Both the position numbers and the translations under genes were made by a program. 64,000 nucleotides of DNA from Tragulus kanchil (lineage: Eukaryota; Chordata; Mammalia; Artiodactyla; Tragulidae). Below the pieces are notes generated by a model. It saw nothing but the letters and a program-made list of their open reading frames with translations, had not been told where the DNA came from and did no database searches. Where the stretch lies: assembly GCA_022376925.1 (NCBI GenBank), contig JAIOJX010000031.1:136542854-136606853 (forward strand), written 5' to 3'. This document shows positions 48,094 to 60,903 of the stretch, piece by piece. Every line of letters starts with the position of its first letter. The stretch's first letter is position 1.

Positions 48094-50401
48094 CCCTTTG
48101 AAAATCACTGTTCACAGAATGAAAAGACAAACCAAAGATGAAAGGGAACACCTGTAACTAGAGGATCTGTATATGAAGAACTTTCAAAATGAAGTAAAAA
48201 ATCCCAAATAAAATTTGGGTAAAAGACTTGGACACAGGTATGTATATGTCAAAACTTGTGAATGTACTTCACAGTAAACATGTGAAGCTTGTGTCAATTA
48301 AACCTCAATAAAGCTGTTAAAAATACATGATATTCTTTTCATGATAAAATACCATAAATACAAGCAATAAATGAAAATAGAGGCTTAAAAACAATGGTAC
48401 CAGAGTAACAAAACAAAGCCCAAGCCAAAAATATAGGCTTGACATTGTCAAGATGAAAACATCTGTGATGAAAAGGATACCATCAAGAAAGTAAAAAGAC
48501 AAGAATGGGAGAAAATTTTGCAAATCATATATCTGACAAAAGACTTATATCTAGGATATACAAAGAATTATTATAACTCAACAATAAAAAGACAAATAAC
48601 TCAATTTTAAAAATGGGCAAAGCTTCAAAACAGATAAATATCCAAACAAGACACACACATGACTAGTAAGCCCACAAAAAAGAAAGTCAACATCATCAGT
48701 CATCAGGAAACTGCAAACCAAAATGGGGTAACACTTCACACCTATGAAGGACAGTGACAATAAAAAGGACAGGTAACAATAAATACTGGTAAGCTTATGG
48801 AAAAAGTGGAACTCATACATAGCTGATGGGAATGTAAACAGTACAATACAAATGCTTTAGAAAATAGTCCGGTTGTTCCTCAAATGGTTCAACAAAGAGT
48901 TCCATTTCTAAGTATACTCCATTTCTAGGTATATTTGAAGAGAAACAAAAACATGTCCACCCAAACACTTGTGGATGAATGGTCATGGCACTGTTATTAT
49001 TAAAAGATCCAAAGTAGAAACAGCACGAATTGATGACTGATGAAATGTGGTGTATCCATACAATGGAATATCATTCAACAACAAATGAAATACTTATACA
49101 AACTACCATATACATAAACCCCGAGAACACTATGCAAGGTCAAACATGCCAGTCATAGAGTACTATATAATAATATTATAGGACTGCATTTATATGAAAT
49201 GTTAAGGTGAGGCAAAACCAAGAAAAAATGAGTCACTTCCTAGCGCTAGTTTCCCTTTGAAAATCACTGTTCACAGAATGAAAAGAAAATGAAAGGGAAC
49301 ACCTGTAACTAGAGGATCTGTATATGAAGAACTTTCAAAATGAAGTAAAAAATCCCAAATAAAATTTGGGTAAAAGACTTGGACACAGGTATGTATATGT
49401 CAAAACTTGTGAATGTACTTCACAGTAAACATGTGAAGCTTGTGTCAATTAAACCTCAATAAAGCTGTTAAAAATACATGATATTCTTTTCATGATAAAA
49501 TACCATAAATACAAGCAATAAATGAAAATAGAGGCTTAAAAACAATGGTACCAGAGTAACAAAACAAAGCCCAAGCCAAAAATATAGGCTTGACATTGTC
49601 AAGATGAAAACATCTGTGATGAAAAGGATACCATCAAGAAAGTAAAAAGACAAGAATGGGAGAAAATTTTGCAAATCATATATCTGACAAAAGACTTATA
49701 TCTAGGATATACAAAGAATTATTATAACTCAACAATAAAAAGACAAATAACTCAATTTTAAAAATGGGCAAAGCTTCAAAACAGATAAATATCCAAACAA
49801 GACACACACATGACTAGTAAGCCCACAAAAAAGAAAGTCAACATCATCAGTCATCAGGAAACTGCAAACCAAAATGGGGTAACACTTCACACCTATGAAG
49901 GACAGTGACAATAAAAAGGACAGGTAACAATAAATACTGGTAAGCTTATGGAAAAAGTGGAACTCATACATAGCTGATGGGAATGTAAACAGTACAATAC
50001 AAATGCTTTAGAAAATAGTCCGGTTGTTCCTCAAATGGTTCAACAAAGAGTTCCATTTCTAAGTATACTCCATTTCTAGGTATATTTGAAGAGAAACAAA
50101 AACATGTCCACCCAAACACTTGTGGATGAATGGTCATGGCACTGTTATTATTAAAAGATCCAAAGTAGAAACAGCACGAATTGATGACTGATGAAATGTG
50201 GTGTATCCATACAATGGAATATCATTCAACAACAAATGAAATACTTATACAAACTACCATATACATAAACCCCGAGAACACTATGCAAGGTCAAACATGC
50301 CAGTCATAGAGTACTATATAATAATATTATAGGACTGCATTTATATGAAATGTTAAGGTGAGGCAAAACCAAGAAAAAATGAGTCACTTCCTAGCGCTAG
50401 T
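48094..50401. repeat. Tandem pair 11 (offset 1,151-1,159 bp)
   Basis: 48094-49250 against 49253-50401; one 8 bp difference lies within 40 bp of the junction. Confidence 0.95.
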
Positions 50402-50580
50402 GAGATTGGAGAGTTGTGGCTAAGGCAGGTTCCTTTGTTTAGGACAATGAAAATGTTCAAAAATTGTGGTGATGGATGCACAGCTCTGTGAGTGCACTAA
50501 AAGTCACTGAGTTGTATATAGTTAAGTGGGTGAATTGTATGGTATGTAAATCATACCCCAGTAAAGCTGATAATAAAAAA
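48340..50580 (+). mobile_element. Second old L1M ORF2 to 3' end
   Basis: tgacaaaagacttatatcta, aaaaatgggcaaagcttcaa, ggtgtatccatacaatggaa and gtatgtaaatcataccccag. About half the span is the second copy of pair 11, so the true length is about 1.1 kb shorter. Confidence 0.82.
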
Positions 50581-50582
50581 TA

Positions 50583-50693
50583 AGAAATTCCCTGAAAATC
50601 CAGTGGTTAGGACTTTGCACTTCCACTGCAGGGAGCACAGGTTCGATCCCTGGTTGGGGAATTAAGACCCTGCATGCTGCACAGCATGGCAAA
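50583..50693 (+). mobile_element. CHR-1-like short tRNA-Glu SINE
   Basis: aattccctgaaaatccagtg, gttaggactttgcacttcca, GGTTCGATCCC and ttggggaattaagaccctgc. Confidence 0.82.
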
Positions 50694-52138
50694 GAAAGTA
50701 CAATTCTATGGTTCTGACATGTGTGCAGAAAACCATAAAAAATACCCATTGGGTGATATAATATGCAAAATGTATAATATCAGATGCCTCTTTTCTAAAT
50801 AGGCCAATATTTACACTTTCAGGGTGAAGATTTTTGAGGTTGGTTTTAATTTCTCTTCATGGCTATAAAATCAGCTACCACTTGACCAAGTTTGGGTTAT
50901 TTTAAGCTGTTGTTGTTACCATGCTGTGTGCATGTGTCTTATTTCTCATTAAGAAAGGTACCTGATGGACCATTTAACTTTTAAGTTTGATTTTCTCCCT
51001 GGCTGCTCTTAAAGCCTGTGGGTCTACTTTAGTCATTTCTATATCCAGTGAGTTCTGTTCTTCCTTAACTTTCTTCCTCTTAATTTCTCAATTTCATTAT
51101 CAGCCTAGGCTCACATGCAAGGAAAGGGGCTTCAATTTGGGGATATGTCTATCTTTCAATGCAGACCTTAAGAAAGGCAGTTCTATACACAGAAGAAAAA
51201 CAAATTAAGAAGAAATAAAGTAAATCCATTATGAATCCTCTAAAAAGAATGAAGCCTTTTTTTTTTTTTTTTGAATTGTTGCTCTGAAACCCAGTTTTTG
51301 CTAAGTGCAGAATCTTTTTTTATTTTTTTAGTTTTTTTATTAAGTGCGGAATATTAAGCTAAGCTTATATATGTTAGAAGTATTCAAAAGAGATGATAAA
51401 CGATGTCCAGAGTAAAGTTCACTTGAGCTCTAGGCAAAAGCCACACTTTTATTCCCCTGGCAGGAGCTAGGCTATGAGAGTCAGTGGGCGTAAAATAAAT
51501 GTTTCTTGAATGAAAAAAGGAAGCAAGTATCTTTGGCAGAGCAAGCCTGAACGAAAAGACAAACTTAACAGGAGGAAAGACTGAACAGTAAGCTCCTGTC
51601 AAATAAGCGGTTAGAAAAGATCTCATCATGTTTTAATTTATCTTTACTCAAAGGCATTCTCTATATGAGCTAATTTGGTGGCCACTGCAACAGTTTTTTT
51701 CTGAGCATTGTATTTGTGCTTTAAATTATGTAAAGTGAAACATAATGGGTAGTGGTATAAACAGAATATTGGAACTTTCAGAGTAAGGAATTTATGGACA
51801 CACTACAACTTATGAGGTATACACACAGAGGAACAAAGATTGGTTAGGATATTACACTAGTTCTTGTTTAGTTGTGAATACTGTGGAAGGCAGTGATGAG
51901 TTGGATGAGGGTAAAGGGAAAGATGAAATAAAAGGTAAATGAAAGATGACTTCCACATTTCTGATCTGAATAACTGGGTGAATGATGGTACCACTGCCTG
52001 AGATACACAAAAAACTAAGAACAGTTTTCAGGGAGAGAAGACAGGTTCAGGTTTGCAATGTTACTGGTAGCACTTCCAGCAGGCACACAAAGGTGTGAGG
52101 CTCATATCCTGGGATTTAAAAGTGCTAAGCTTCTAAAT
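50694..52138. other. ITFG1: Intron, nothing recognised
   Basis: Poly-T runs near 51258 and 51317. No exon or repeat family that I can support. Confidence 0.55.
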
Positions 52139-52345
52139 GCTTCCCTGGTGGCTCAGACAGTAAAGAATCTGCCTGCAATGCAGGAAACCAGGTTCGATCT
52201 CTGGGTTGGGAAGATCCCATGGAGAAGGAAATAGAAACCTATTTCAGTAGTCTTGCCTGGAGAATTCCATGGACAGAGAGGCCTGGTAGACTACAGTCCA
52301 TAGGCTCGCAAAGAGTCAGACACGACTAACATTTTCATTTTCACT
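52139..52345 (+). mobile_element. Bov-tA SINE
   Basis: cttccctggtggctcagaca, ccaggttcgatctctgggtt, gcctggagaattccatggac, agagtcagacacgactaaca. Second copy at 53231-53437 (pair 12). Confidence 0.92.
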
Positions 52346-53143
52346 TACGAATTATTAAATGGCAATTAAAATAGCCAAAGTAGATGAACGATATGCAAAC
52401 CCTCAGACATACCAGTATTTAAGGTGGTCAGGGTGAAGAAGACTTCTCAGAAGAGATAGCACAGGAATAGTAAGAGAGAATACAGAGAGAATCAGAAATG
52501 TTTTAGCAGTAAGTTGCCAACAGCACAAGTAGACAAAAACTTGCTGACATAAAGGCTGTGATCTACTGGATTTGTCAATTAGAGGTCACTGGGACTGAAT
52601 GAGAGGTTTAGTAGAGTAGAATAGCTTGAAGCAAGACTGTAGAAACAGTTGTTCAGAGTCAGAAAAACATCTGTATGTTTAGGGAGGTTTGTACATATCT
52701 AACTAAAAACTGGAGGGAAAAAAGGGTGGAATGAAAAGATTCTGAAGACAAAGGAGCGGGGATAATGGATGCAGCAAGAGGATATAGGCAGAATTTAAAG
52801 CAAGGGGTTGTCAATAAAATATCAACGAAGAAACTGTTAAAATAATAATTCTGGCTAAGCAGAAAGTGTTTTGAACTAGAGAAGTGGCAGTGCTGACAAA
52901 AGATGTCTGAAAATCACATTGTAAAAGAAGACTGCACCTGCTTTGTGGAGGAGCCAAAGGTAACTGAGCTTTCCTAAGCTAAAATGATTGAGGCCATGAT
53001 GACATCTTTGTAGTAGACAGGGACACTATGAGGAAGAGGTGGAATTGAAGAGTCGAGAAGGTATGATTAAGTTTGGTTTGAGACAGGTTTGGGGGGGAGT
53101 GGTCAAATAGCCACGTGGCATGAAGACAAGGTTTGAGATAAGA
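52346..53143. other. ITFG1: Intron, nothing recognised (first copy of pair 12)
   Basis: The segment reappears at 53438-54235, and its last part for a third time from 54944. Confidence 0.55.
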
Positions 53144-54374
53144 GGTGCAATGTTACTGGTAGCACTTCCAGCAGGCACACGAAGGTGGGAGGCTCATATC
53201 CTGGGATTTAAAAGTGCTAAGCTTCTAAATGCTTCCCTGGTGGCTCAGACAGTAAAGAATCTGCCTGCAATGCAGGAAACCAGGTTCGATCTCTGGGTTG
53301 GGAAGATCCCATGGAGAAGGAAATAGAAACCTATTTCAGTAGTCTTGCCTGGAGAATTCCATGGACAGAGAGGCCTGGTAGACTACAGTCCATAGGCTCG
53401 CAAAGAGTCAGACACGACTAACATTTTCATTTTCACTTACGAATTATTAAATGGCAATTAAAATAGCCAAAGTAGATGAACGATATGCAAACCCTCAGAC
53501 ATACCAGTATTTAAGGTGGTCAGGGTGAAGAAGACTTCTCAGAAGAGATAGCACAGGAATAGTAAGAGAGAATACAGAGAGAATCAGAAATGTTTTAGCA
53601 GTAAGTTGCCAACAGCACAAGTAGACAAAAACTTGCTGACATAAAGGCTGTGATCTACTGGATTTGTCAATTAGAGGTCACTGGGACTGAATGAGAGGTT
53701 TAGTAGAGTAGAATAGCTTGAAGCAAGACTGTAGAAACAGTTGTTCAGAGTCAGAAAAACATCTGTATGTTTAGGGAGGTTTGTACATATCTAACTAAAA
53801 ACTGGAGGGAAAAAAGGGTGGAATGAAAAGATTCTGAAGACAAAGGAGCGGGGATAATGGATGCAGCAAGAGGATATAGGCAGAATTTAAAGCAAGGGGT
53901 TGTCAATAAAATATCAACGAAGAAACTGTTAAAATAATAATTCTGGCTAAGCAGAAAGTGTTTTGAACTAGAGAAGTGGCAGTGCTGACAAAAGATGTCT
54001 GAAAATCACATTGTAAAAGAAGACTGCACCTGCTTTGTGGAGGAGCCAAAGGTAACTGAGCTTTCCTAAGCTAAAATGATTGAGGCCATGATGACATCTT
54101 TGTAGTAGACAGGGACACTATGAGGAAGAGGTGGAATTGAAGAGTCGAGAAGGTATGATTAAGTTTGGTTTGAGACATGTTTGCGGGGGAATGGTCAAAT
54201 AGCCACGTGGCATGAAGACAAGGTTTGAGATAAGATCTGAGGGTTCTTCACTTGTGCTGTAAATCTGAATGAAATAGCGGAGGAAAAAAATACAGGGGCA
54301 AGAAAGCAACAGCTGAATATTCTGCTTTGTGGTATGTACCCAGGGGGCAGATAGATTAAAAAAAAAACAACCCA

Positions 54375-54510
54375 GGACTTCACTGGCACTCCAGTGGTTA
54401 GGACTCTGAACTTCTACTGCATGGGGCATAGGTTTGATCCCTCGTTGGGGAACTAAAGATCCTACATGCCTTGCATGTGATATGGTCTAAACAATGAAAC
54501 AAACAAACAA
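54375..54510 (+). mobile_element. CHR-1-like short tRNA-Glu SINE
   Basis: acttcactggcactccagtg, gttaggactctgaacttcta, ggtttgatccctcgttgggg, followed by (AAAC)n. Second copy at 55448-55583 (pair 13). Confidence 0.83.
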
Positions 54511-54943
54511 ACACCCATCCTCCCCTCCCCCCCCGCCCTCTGCAACAAGAAACCAAACCAGAAGAATGAAAAGTATGTATTTTACAGTGATGGAGAGAAA
54601 TCTGAATCATTCAACATTAGACACGAATAATGGTTTGACTATGTGAACATGAGCTAAATATGACATCCTTTCATGTGATTTGGAGTAATACAATAGATAT
54701 TCCAAGCATCCAATAACTGAATACTGATCAAATCAGCCAAGTGGAATATTTTGTAATTGTTAAAATGGCACTATAAAATTAATATTACTGACATGTAAAG
54801 TTGTTCATAATATGTTCAATGGAAAAAGCAGGTCAAAGCTATTCACAGTATGATCTTGTTTCACAATACATATAAACATCACATACATCCTTTTACATAC
54901 TCCTGGGAGCAAAAAACAAAAGGGAGGTACAGCAGGGTTTGGA
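54511..54943. other. ITFG1: Intron, possible dispersed-repeat 3' sequence
   Basis: aaagttgttcataatatgtt and cagtatgatcttgtttcaca resemble a common mammalian repeat, family not assigned. Repeated to about 56013. Confidence 0.4.
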
Positions 54944-56385
54944 AGGATATAGGCAGAATTTAAAGCAAGGGGTTGTCAATAAAATATCAACGAAGAAACT
55001 GTTAAAATAATAATTCTGGCTAAGCAGAAAGTGTTTTGAACTAGAGAAGTGGCAGTGCTGACAAAAGATGTCTGAAAATCACATTGTAAAAGAAGACTGC
55101 ACCTGCTTTGTGGAGGAGCCAAAGGTAACTGAGCTTTCCTAAGCTAAAATGATTGAGGCCATGATGACATCTTTGTAGTAGACAGGGACACTATGAGGAA
55201 GAGGTGGAATTGAAGAGTCGAGAAGGTATGATTAAGTTTGGTTTGAGACATGTTTGCGGGGGAATGGTCAAATAGCCACGTGGCATGAAGACAAGGTTTG
55301 AGATAAGATCTGAGGGTTCTTCACTTGTGCTGTAAATCTGAATGAAATAGCGGAGGAAAAAAATACAGGGGCAAGAAAGCAACAGCTGAATATTCTGCTT
55401 TGTGGTATGTACCCAGGGGGCAGATAGATTAAAAAAAAAACAACCCAGGACTTCACTGGCACTCCAGTGGTTAGGACTCTGAACTTCTACTGCATGGGGC
55501 ATAGGTTTGATCCCTCGTTGGGGAACTAAAGATCCTACATGCCTTGCATGTGATATGGTCTAAACAATGAAACAAACAAACAAACACCCATCCTCCCCTC
55601 CCCCCCCGCCCTCTGCAACAAGAAACCAAACCAGAAGAATGAAAAGTATGTATTTTACAGTGATGGAGAGAAATCTGAATCATTCAACATTAGACACGAA
55701 TAATGGTTTGACTATGTGAACATGAGCTAAATATGACATCCTTTCATGTGATTTGGAGTAATACAATAGATATTCCAAGCATCCAATAACTGAATACTGA
55801 TCAAATCAGCCAAGTGGAATATTTTGTAATTGTTAAAATGGCACTATAAAATTAATATTACTGACATGTAAAGTTGTTCATAATATGTTCAATGGAAAAA
55901 GCAGGTCAAAGCTATTCACAGTATGATCTTGTTTCACAATACATATAAACATCACATACATCCTTATACATACTCCTGAGCACACAGAGGTACAGCAGGG
56001 TTTGGAAGGATATACAGCCAAGAATAACGGTGGTTATCTCTTGGTGGACAGGGTGTTAAGCACGTTTGATCTGTAAGTAGATTTCTATAGTAGGCAGAAA
56101 ACATTGTCTTGTTCTTGTTGTCACCAGTCACTCTCACATCACATTCACTGCATAGTTTTAGCACTACTTTATATTTTTCTTGTTCATGATTTGCTTGTTT
56201 ACTGTCTACTTTTCCTAAATTTATCTCTCATTCATTTTTTTATCCTCATCACTCAGAATCTGCTTCAGTAGGAAAGGACCTCAATACATATTTTTAAAGT
56301 AAAAGATAATGTTTTTAACAAGAAAATAAACACTGAATGCTTATTGTTGAGCACTATCATCTTTCTCCTCAGCCCCTCTATTTCT

Positions 56386-56708
56386 TTTTTTATTGCTTAA
56401 TTGTTTTTATTTACATAATTTTGTTGTTTACAGATATGTATAGTCCCAGATTAGTCATATGTACATCCCTGACCCCTCCCTCCTGTGTTTTCCTCTCAGT
56501 ACCCCCATCCCACCCCTCCATCGCATAGCCCCCATATAAGATCCCTGAGTCCCATAGCACATTGACAGTAGTTATCTCTTTCATATATGATTGTATAGGT
56601 TTCCATTTTACTCTTTCCATACATCTCACCCACTCTTCCCTCCCTTCAGTGTCCATAAGTCTGTTCTCTATGTCAGTTTTTCCATCACTGCTCTGTGTGT
56701 GTATTTAT
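56386..56708 (-). mobile_element. 5'-truncated L1 stub of the same family as the full-length L1
   Basis: Antisense 3' UTR only: tttacagatatgtatagtcc, cagattagtcatatgtacat and accccatcccacccctcc parallel the 3' UTR at 10330-10640. Flanked by CAGCCCCTCTATTTCT (56370-56385) and CAGCCCCTCTGTTTCT (56709-56724), a 16 bp duplication with one change. Confidence 0.9.
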
Positions 56709-56808
56709 CAGCCCCTCTGTTTCTGGAGTAATCAGGTATGTTAGGAGCAAAGTAACATGGAGATGCAGTCTACTTGTATCCTTGTTAAGACTTTGACTCC
56801 AAGGATGG

Positions 56809-57144
56809 GCCTTCCCCTGGTGGTCCAGTGGGTAAGGACACCGCCTTGCAGTGCAAGGGGCGCCGGTTTGAGCCCTGGCCTGGGAAGATCCCATGTGCCG
56901 CGGAGCGGCTGGACCGATGTGTCCAATTACCGAGCCGGAGCTCTGGAGCGCATGCGCCCAGAGCCAGCGCTCTGCGACGACAGATGCCACCTCGATGGGA
57001 GGCCCGCAGGAGCCAAAGAACAAAGACGGATGAAAATAGAGAAATGAAAGACCAACGGAAGTGGCCCGCCTGCTCCCTTCCCTCCCCAACCCAACCCCCG
57101 CCCTAAATAAATTAATAAATAAATAAATCTTTAAAAAAAAAAAA
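56809..57144 (+). mobile_element. Palindrome-type SINE (copy o), longest target duplication
   Basis: Flanked by an exact 22 bp duplication at 56787-56808 and 57145-57166 (aagactttgactcc...). Full structure: B box-like GGTTTGAGCCC, near-palindrome gagctctggagcgcatgcgc, C-rich block, (AAAT)n and poly-A. The perfect target duplication suggests a young insertion. Confidence 0.95.
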
Positions 57145-57166
57145 AAGACTTTGACTCCAAGGATGG

Positions 57167-57495
57167 CCAAATACTTTTATGGGCTGCCTCATGAGATACC
57201 TCACAAGGCCCAGAGTAGCCTGGGATTGCTCCATAAGAAAAACTGAATGTAACAAGTAAGTATGACCAGTTTTTAGAAAGGAATAACCTCACAGCACACA
57301 CAAATCTTGGGTTTTCCAAGTAAGCTCCTTGTGATGCTGCAGACTTATTTCAACATCATTGTTGAGGACAGTTTTGTGATGCTCTTTGAGGATGCCTTCA
57401 GAAGATGCTGAATCTTCCGACATTCCCAGTGATGCTACGTCTTCAGTGTAAGCAGTACGTGTAAACTTGAGCATCAGAGTTGTGTACTGTATGTG
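57167..57495. other. ITFG1: Intron, unassigned
   Basis: A 61-codon minus-strand open frame at 57289-57474 has no family I recognise and no splice context. Confidence 0.4.
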
Positions 57496-57709
57496 CTCAG
57501 ATGCTCACTTGGGTCTGACTCTTTGAGACCCCATGGACTGCAGCCCACCAGGGTTCTCTCTTAATGGGATTCTTGTAGCAAAAATACTGGAGTGGGTTAC
57601 CATTTACTCCTCCAGGGGATCTTCTTGACCCAGGGATTAAACCAATGGCTCTTACGTCTCCTGCATTGGCAGGTGGATTCTTTACCACTAGTGCCACCTG
57701 GGAAGCCCC
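57496..57709 (-). mobile_element. Bov-tA SINE
   Basis: Antisense: gggtctgactctttgagacc, aaatactggagtgggttacc, gcaggtggattctttaccac and gccacctgggaagcccc. Confidence 0.92.
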
Positions 57710-60700
57710 ACAGGCTGTATGGTCATCAACCCTATTAAATTCCAGATAATTTTCATCACCCACATACAGAATCCCATCCCTACTAACAACCACTCCCTAT
57801 ATAGTCAATTTTTAAGGAAGAACTTCTATAGTGCTTTAAACATTATTAAAGAAATGTACTTCTATCAAGGTGACTCCTTTAGAAAACTGGGCTTTAGATA
57901 GTATCTGTGTTTTAGATAAATATCAGTCAGATTCATTTAGAATTGGAGATATCAATGAAATTCAATCAAGGAAAACAAACTGTCCTGTCACTGGCCATAT
58001 TTCATGTTTATGCCATGTTCTAAAATCTATGAACTATTCATTGGTTCATGAAAGGTAAGAAATCCTCTGTATTTGAATATCCATGAGACAGAAAAACTAA
58101 TCATATTTAACTTCAATTTTATCTTTTTAGGAAAAGCTTGACAACATGCTGCATTAAGATAATTACATACCTTAGAATAGGGCATTATCTTATCAGTGAA
58201 AATGAATTAAACTAAGATTAAACCCAGGAATGTATACATAATAACCTATTAAACCCTTTATTAAGCAGAAGACAAGAAAATGTAGATAATTAACTCCTAA
58301 AGAAAAAGCGGACGTAACACAATTAGTGCTTCTATAAGGCTAATACGTTTTCTCTCATCAGATCTTGCTTGGCACTGAGTGACCCAATTTAAGATTTAAC
58401 CTCATTACTCAAATTTATTTTTTAGCATTACATGAACATGAGACAAAATTCTATTTGGGGGACAACTATGGATTTAAAACCCATGACATACCCAGGATAA
58501 CGAAAATTTATGGAAAGTGTCACGAATAAACTGATTCTCATGTTAGGATACTCATGCTAACAAGTTGTTGAAGATGTAGAGAGACTATAACTACAGTGGG
58601 AAAGGCCCTGAGTTCAGCTTATGTACTGTGAGAAAAAAAACCTGATTAAGTCTGTTATGTAAGTCGAGTTATAACAGCTATAATGCAAAAGGAGTTTGAA
58701 TTCAGGCAATCCATGACTCTCTTTCACTGTTTAGAACAGTATTTCAAACTGTAGTATATGAAAAATGATCATTACATATCACTTTTGGTATTCTACTTGG
58801 TTTCCGACGTTCACTTATTTAGAAGGGAGGGAAGGAGTTGTTAAGACCTATGAATAATAGCATTTTAAAAGCTTGGCTGACAGATCTTACATATCATATT
58901 TGTTTCCCTTCATTAGATTCATGTTCATAAATTTCCCACATGTACCTGAGCATGTATCAATCCATTATTCTTCTCTATTTACTTGACATTGGTTATCCAC
59001 CTTGTGAAAGGATTTAGAACTGACCATATATTTTTTTGGAACATGAGACTCCTAGGCTTCTCCCTTGATATTATATTTCTTTAATTGCTACTTTTGTTAT
59101 TACAAAAGCATGTTATTTATGGGACTAAACAAAATTCTAGCAACTGCATAGACAGTAGTTAGATATTTATAAAATATGGTACATTTTATATGAGGGTGTT
59201 GGTGCTCAAGGCAGTAAATCATGTAAATACTGGAACTGACCCATATAACAACAATAAAAATAGAGAAGACAGGCTAAAGAATTATATTTTTATGTGTATT
59301 CTTCTGTATTTCATTTCACAGTATACATTATATGTACAGGGAGAACTGCATAGATCCATATATCTCCATCTATAGCTCTTCTAACTTATGGAGGATTTAA
59401 GGGATTTTCAGAATAATGTTGTGTTTTTCAGACTTCATTTAAAACCTAGATTCTAATTCTGCATTCATATCCCAAAATGCGAATAGTGATGATCTCTGGA
59501 AAAAGCAACTATTGATGATTTTTAAAATTTTTATTTTCTACATATTTATAATTTGTTTTTATCAGAAAACATATATTCTATTAAATCACAGAATACCTAG
59601 CCTTCCAATAAATCATACCAGCTTTCATTAAATATTATAAAATAAAGTTCTCTTCTGAATAAAAACATGCTGTTTGATCATGAACAAGTCAATGAAAAGC
59701 CAGCTCTGTAATGAAAGCAGACCAATGCAGTAAGACCAAAAAAGAAAAGATAAAGGAATGATCTTTCACTGTTTAGTAACAAAAAACCTGATTAAGTCTG
59801 TTATGGAAGTCGAGGTATAACAGCTATATTGCGGAGGGAGTTTGAATACAGGCATTCCATTACTCTCTTTCACTGTTTAGAACAGTATTTCAAACTGTAG
59901 TATATGAAAAATGATCATTACATATCACTTTTGGTATTCTACTTGGTTTCCGACGTTCACTTATTTAGAAGGGAGGGAAGGAGTTGTTAAGACCTATGAA
60001 TAATAGCATTTTAAAAGCTTGGCTGACAGATCTTACATATCATATTTGTTTCCCTTCATTAGATTCATGTTCATAAATTTCCCACATGTACCTGAGCATG
60101 TATCAATCCATTATTCTTCTCTATTTACTTGACATTGGTTATCCACCTTGTGAAAGGATTTAGAACTGACCATATATTTTTTTGGAACATGAGACTCCTA
60201 GGCTTCTCCCTTGATATTATATTTCTTTAATTGCTACTTTTGTTATTACAAAAGCATGTTATTTATGGGACTAAACAAAATTCTAGCAACTGCATAGACA
60301 GTAGTTAGATATTTATAAAATATGGTACATTTTATATGAGGGTGTTGGTGCTCAAGGCAGTAAATCATGTAAATACTGGAACTGACCCATATAACAACAA
60401 TAAAAATAGAGAAGACAGGCTAAAGAATTATATTTTTATGTGTATTCTTCTGTATTTCATTTCACAGTATACATTATATGTACAGGGAGAACTGCATAGA
60501 TCCATATATCTCCATCTATAGCTCTTCTAACTTATGGAGGATTTAAGGGATTTTCAGAATAATGTTGTGTTTTTCAGACTTCATTTAAAACCTAGATTCT
60601 AATTCTGCATTCATATCCCAAAATGCGAATAGTGATGATCTCTGGAAAAAGCAACTATTGATGATTTTTAAAATTTTTATTTTCTACATATTTATAATTT

Positions 60701-60834
60701 GTTTTTATCAGAAAACATATATTCTATTAAATCACAGAATACCTAGCCTTCCAATAAATCATACCAGCTTTCATTAAATATTATAAAATAAAGTTCTCTT
60801 CTGAATAAAAACATGCTGTTTGATCATGAACAAG
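57710..60834. other. ITFG1: AT-rich intron, nothing recognised
   Basis: No exon, SINE or LINE that I can support. From 58641 it is duplicated at 59787 (pair 14). Confidence 0.55.
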
Positions 60835-60903
60835 TCAATGATGCCAGATAACATTATTAGGACTCAGCTCTGTAATGAAAGCAGACCAATGCAGTAAGAC
60901 CAG
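58641..60903. repeat. Tandem pair 14 (offset 1,146 bp)
   Basis: 58641-59738 against 59787-60903; about 10 mismatches in the first 80 bp of the second copy, then near-perfect identity for about 1 kb. Confidence 0.95.

Larger units (their letters stand above)
45085..48330 (+). mobile_element. Old L1M ORF2 to 3' end, SINE-interrupted
   Basis: ORF2 wording runs in order (aaagccagttctttgggaag, gatcatctcaataaagacag, atacaaggcatccacagaaa, ttggtatcttgtaccacaca) to a 3' UTR end at cctcaataaagctgttaaaa. No long frame survives. SINEs k and l interrupt it. A (CA)n run is at 47412-47427. Confidence 0.82.
52054..54235. repeat. Tandem pair 12 (offset 1,092 bp)
   Basis: 52054-53143 against 53146-54235; substitutions lie near both ends (for example acaaaggtgtg against acgaaggtggg). 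Confidence 0.95.
53871..56013. repeat. Tandem pair 13 (offset 1,073 bp)
   Basis: 53871-54949 against 54944-56013; joined at the microhomology ggaaggatata, and chained to pair 12. Confidence 0.95.

Noticed and set aside
7319..57144. tRNA genes suggested by A- and B-box-like sequences
   Set aside because: All belong to SINE heads followed by SINE bodies and A-rich tails; no stand-alone tRNA cloverleaf was seen.
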